DNA from: Desulfoluna sp942491485
GTDB lineage: Bacteria; Desulfobacterota; Desulfobacteria; Desulfobacterales; Desulfolunaceae
Length of the DNA stretch: 64,000 nucleotides
NCBI GenBank assembly: GCA_942491485.1
Contig: CALOAX010000010.1
Span: 1 to 64,000, forward strand
Direction: 5' to 3'
Both the position numbers and the translations under genes were made by a program. This document shows positions 61,405 through 64,000 of the stretch, piece by piece (position 1 is the first letter of the stretch; each line of letters opens with the position of its first letter). The notes beneath the pieces are model-generated. The model ran no database searches and was not told the DNA's origin. It saw only the letters and a list, made by a program, of their open reading frames with translations.

Positions 61405-61456
61405 GCCGTCTCTAATTCCCTGCAGCCCCTGCGGGGCTGAGGGAATTAGAGACGGC
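61405..61456. repeat. Long near-perfect hairpin (24-bp stem)
   Basis: GCCGTCTCTAATTCCCT pairs with AGGGAATTAGAGACGGC outside CAGCCCC/GGGGCTG, loop TGC, with one bulge. It sits between a type A repeat and a lone edge at 61505. It could be an extended bracket-repeat stem or a cruciform site. No T-run follows. Confidence 0.75.
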
Positions 61457-61519
61457 AACCGGAAAGTTTTCGGGGCTCATTTCAAAAAGCGACCCGCCGG
61501 AGGCACACTGAATAGTTAC

Positions 61520-61561
61520 AAAAAAGCCCCACCTTCCATTGCTGAAGGGTGGGGCTTTTTG
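61520..61561. terminator. Bidirectional terminator
   Basis: AAAAAAGCCCCACC and GGTGGGGCTTTTT pair with TTCCATTGCTGAAG between. It stands in the gap between the convergent pbpC and the minus-strand regulator, ending transcription from both. Confidence 0.85.
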
Positions 61562-61885
61562 TGTACAGGGCTGCTACATTGTGGACCGATGCAGTGCGCC
61601 ATGGGAGGTCTCTCCCCCCCAGGTGAGTCCTCTCAAGGCAATATCGATCAGTCCGGTCTCAGCCCTAAACACCATCTGACTAAGGTGAACTGCTTTTTTT
61701 ATGTGCAGGAATGTTTACTCGCGTTGTGCCTGAATGAGGCACGATTGGTCACCAAACCAGCTGCACCATACTGTAAAGGGCTCTACATTTTTATTACATG
61801 ACATGAGGTTTGCAGAAGCGCGGAGATGGTCGAAGATCGTATTTGAATGTATATGGGATGGTTACGGGTTGAAAAAAAATAGCGA
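61562..61885. other. Gene-free convergent gap
   Basis: No gene or repeat supported. The stretch before the regulator stop is AT-rich. Confidence 0.5.
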
Positions 61886-64000
61886 TTAATTTGATAAGTA
61901 TTTGCTTTCGTGGGCCCAAAGTCCTTCAATTTCCTCATCCACCTCCTCTTCGGTGTACCCGGCCCTGGCAAGGGCGTCCTGATAAACATGGGTGAGGTGC
62001 TGGATTTTTCGGGTGTCTCCTGATGCAGCATGGATATCAAAGAGGTTTTTCATCATCTCAGGGGTGCCTGCTCCGCGGTGAACAGCACCTTCGATGAGTT
62101 CAAGGTCCTCCCTGATACCGTCACCGTGTTCGTTGATAATGGCACTCCATGCGGTTGCTGCTTTGCTTAGAAAGTTAACGAAAAAGCGATCGTTGTACTC
62201 TCCGGCCACATCGTTGCAGTCGATGCTTTTCAGAAAAGAGCCTTTCCAGAGGGAGAGGGCGTACCGAAAGGAGTTTGAGGCCTGCCAGGGCTGTTGATGC
62301 TTGAATTGCGTGAGCCCCTTTGCGACCGATGTCTGAAACTCGTGTGCATCAATCGTGCAATGGGTAAAGAACAGCTGCTTATTTTTGTGCTGCAGGTAAT
62401 CCTGAAACTCAAACATCGGGTATTCCGGCGGAGGGGAAACCTTTTTTCGTAACCGGAAAAACATCACGCTCAGGGCTTTCAGAGCTTTCTCCTCATTCGA
62501 TTCCGGCCAGAACATATCAAATGCTTCATGGATACTGATGCTCATGGCGGGTGAGCAGATGATGGCTGAGAGCAGGCGTTGCTCATTCTGGCTGAGGTGG
62601 GTGCCGTCCAGGATAACGTTATCACCAATCTGCAGGGTGAATTTACCAAGGGTGGTGATGGAAAGAGTCGGCAGGGGGGTGTGCTCTTCATCAAAGGAGA
62701 CCCCCAGCCTCTTTGAAGCAAGCTGTCTCACAAATTCAAGTCTGATGCCCTGTTGGTGGGCAAAGCGAAGAACAGGAAGCATGACCTGGGGCATCCAGGT
62801 GTCGAAATGGGTGTAGTTCTTCTGCTGCATGAGGGTGAACAGCTCGCATGTGTCCTCCAGGGCAGCGCTTGTGTTGCCACATTGAAGGTGCATGAAGCTT
62901 CGGTGGGAAAGTGCGCCGCACCGGATAAATGTCTCTTTAAGGGCGCCACTGCCCTCCAGGGCTTTTTCTAAGTACTCTTCAGCTGTTTCATGCATGTTCA
63001 GTTGTACATACATGGCCCCTAAGATCATGGCCTGCAGGGTTGTAAAGTAAGGGGCCTGGGCCATCTGGCGGAGTTCGATAGATCGGGAGGCGGCTTCAAG
63101 GGCTTTGGGGGCATTCTGTTTTACCCCGTAAAGAAAAGCCTGGTAGTGGTAGAACTGGCTTCTCAGGTGGGGGCTCTGGCTGGCTTCGTCCTGTTTGAGC
63201 GCCTCATGGATCAGCTGCAGGGCATGATCTGTGTTGCCTTCTGACAGGGCCTGACAGGTATCCCAGACTGTGGTGAACCCCTGGAGTACTGTGTTCTGGA
63301 TCTGCTCCGTTCCGGCCAGTTGTCGGAGGACTGACTTTAGGTGGGTGTAGGTGAAAAAGTCGCCGGTTATTTCAAGCTGGTTGAGCTGGGCCACGCGGCC
63401 AATGAATTTGGTGGAATCGTTTACGCGGGGGTCGGAAAAAAAAGGATGCAGGGCATCAATCTCTTCAGCAGAGAGGGAGAATTGTCCCTGGCCCATCTGG
63501 TTAAAGCAGGATGTGGTGTGTGATTCTGCAAGAATGCTGCGCATATCATGGGCCCTGGCGGTTTCTTTGACCAGGGTGGTGTATGTCTCCGATGTGTCTG
63601 TGTCCCCAAAGTAATAGAAATTGGAGGTGGCCAGGGCGCTGGCTGTCCGTGCTTTGTAGAACGGGGGAAGGTCATCCCCCAGCCATTCGAACAGCTCCGA
63701 TGCCCGGGGAAAAAGAGCCTTTCCCGATTCGAGTTGGCCGTCTATGTAGATGTGGTTAAAGCACAACTCTGCAGTGGCAAGCAGTTCCCCCTGCCGGTTG
63801 TCTCCGGATGCAAAGAGGGCCCGGGAGATATTCAGATAATGGATTGCCGAGGTCGGCTCCAGTTCAATGGAGAGGAGGCCGAGAAAAAACGAGAGCCAGC
63901 ACCGGGTTTCAATGACAGGGGGCGGGACCTGTTTCAAGATCAGGTGGATGCAATAAAGGTGGCCTAACCGGTAGGCTTCCATGCCACGCCTCTCCATCAG
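61886..64000 (-). CDS. SARP/BTAD-like transcriptional regulator with TPR domain (cut by window edge)
   Basis: At least 703 residues; the frame is still open at the last base, so the N-terminus is outside. The visible N-terminal 440 residues are helical repeats of the TPR type (SQFYHYQAFLYGVKQNAPKALEAASRSIEL; AMILGAMYVQLNMHETAEEYLEKALE). A winged-helix segment follows (LSITTLGKFTLQIGDNVILDGTHLSQNEQRLLSAIICSP) and then a bacterial transcriptional-activation-like (BTAD) helical end (LIEGAVHRGAGTPEMMKNLFDIHAASGDTRKIQHLTHVYQDALARAGY). Such regulators usually carry an upstream ATPase domain and sense nutrients or signals. The domain assignment is fairly safe; the target is unknown. Confidence 0.75.
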   Translation of the reverse strand: MMERRGMEAYRLGHLYCIHLILKQVPPPVIETRCWLSFFLGLLSIELEPTSAIHYLNISRALFASGDNRQGELLATAELCFNHIYIDGQLESGKALFPRASELFEWLGDDLPPFYKARTASALATSNFYYFGDTDTSETYTTLVKETARAHDMRSILAESHTTSCFNQMGQGQFSLSAEEIDALHPFFSDPRVNDSTKFIGRVAQLNQLEITGDFFTYTHLKSVLRQLAGTEQIQNTVLQGFTTVWDTCQALSEGNTDHALQLIHEALKQDEASQSPHLRSQFYHYQAFLYGVKQNAPKALEAASRSIELRQMAQAPYFTTLQAMILGAMYVQLNMHETAEEYLEKALEGSGALKETFIRCGALSHRSFMHLQCGNTSAALEDTCELFTLMQQKNYTHFDTWMPQVMLPVLRFAHQQGIRLEFVRQLASKRLGVSFDEEHTPLPTLSITTLGKFTLQIGDNVILDGTHLSQNEQRLLSAIICSPAMSISIHEAFDMFWPESNEEKALKALSVMFFRLRKKVSPPPEYPMFEFQDYLQHKNKQLFFTHCTIDAHEFQTSVAKGLTQFKHQQPWQASNSFRYALSLWKGSFLKSIDCNDVAGEYNDRFFVNFLSKAATAWSAIINEHGDGIREDLELIEGAVHRGAGTPEMMKNLFDIHAASGDTRKIQHLTHVYQDALARAGYTEEEVDEEIEGLWAHESKYLSN

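Overview
The window looks like chromosomal DNA of a Gram-negative bacterium of moderate-to-high GC content. An alpha-2-macroglobulin/PBP1C pair, lipoproteins, signal peptides and a GT9 glycosyltransferase support the Gram-negative reading. I think a free-living Desulfobacterota member (Desulfobacterales-like) is likely from the overall gene and repeat style, but no marker gene here proves it. There is no rRNA, no recognisable tRNA, no CRISPR array, no phage block and no transposase gene. About 40 genes are supported, mostly single genes or pairs, separated by unusually long intergenic stretches packed with dispersed repeats.

Layout. 1-5.1 kb: a (p)ppGpp-hydrolase-like HD protein, a small membrane protein, a K+ channel, a monooxygenase-fold protein and an alkylation-repair pair (ogt, Ada-AlkA fusion). 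5.1-16.5 kb: an amino-acid ABC permease and binding protein, a 2 kb repeat desert, an orphan EutH, a periplasmic cyclophilin, a WD40-like protein, an LprI-domain protein and a glycerophosphodiesterase gene broken by a small inverted-repeat element. 16.6-21.3 kb: an AT-rich HEPN/Toprim gene followed by a large superfamily 2 helicase with a probable C-terminal nuclease, the best candidate for a poorly described defence system. 21.6-29 kb: small membrane proteins, a lipoprotein and a three-S1-domain protein. 29.5-36 kb: a 2154-residue ELW-repeat lipoprotein. 37-45 kb: a PAS histidine kinase, an exported MTA/SAH nucleosidase with an in-frame amber codon, a BI-1-like protein, a second broken gene (GNAT acetyltransferase), a LOG-family protein and a GT9 glycosyltransferase. 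45-53 kb: a neutral ceramidase, a DUF2975/XRE pair, GNAT, DUF374 acyltransferase, and a MerR regulator beside a free copy of its effector domain. 53.5-64 kb: alpha-2-macroglobulin and pbpC, then a truncated SARP-like regulator.

The strongest non-genic signal is a modular repeat whose GCCTCCGGCGGC edge faces genes. Most genes or small operons have one copy on each side in inverted orientation. Behind the edge the copies carry three or more hairpins whose stems differ between copies but stay complementary, which implies selection or replication through a folded single strand. A second repeat, of about 159-245 bp, has CCCGGATATTTCACGAG-type terminal inverted repeats and, in two copies, a CTAT target duplication. 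It is a non-autonomous mobile element and has disrupted two genes. A third layer consists of heptamer and nonamer tandem repeats (TTTAGCC, GAACCAA, CATGAAGGA and CACAGATGA types).

Functionally the genes form small independent modules: alkylation repair, amino-acid uptake, envelope defence and peptidoglycan repair, and a putative helicase/Toprim defence pair. There is no long metabolic operon.
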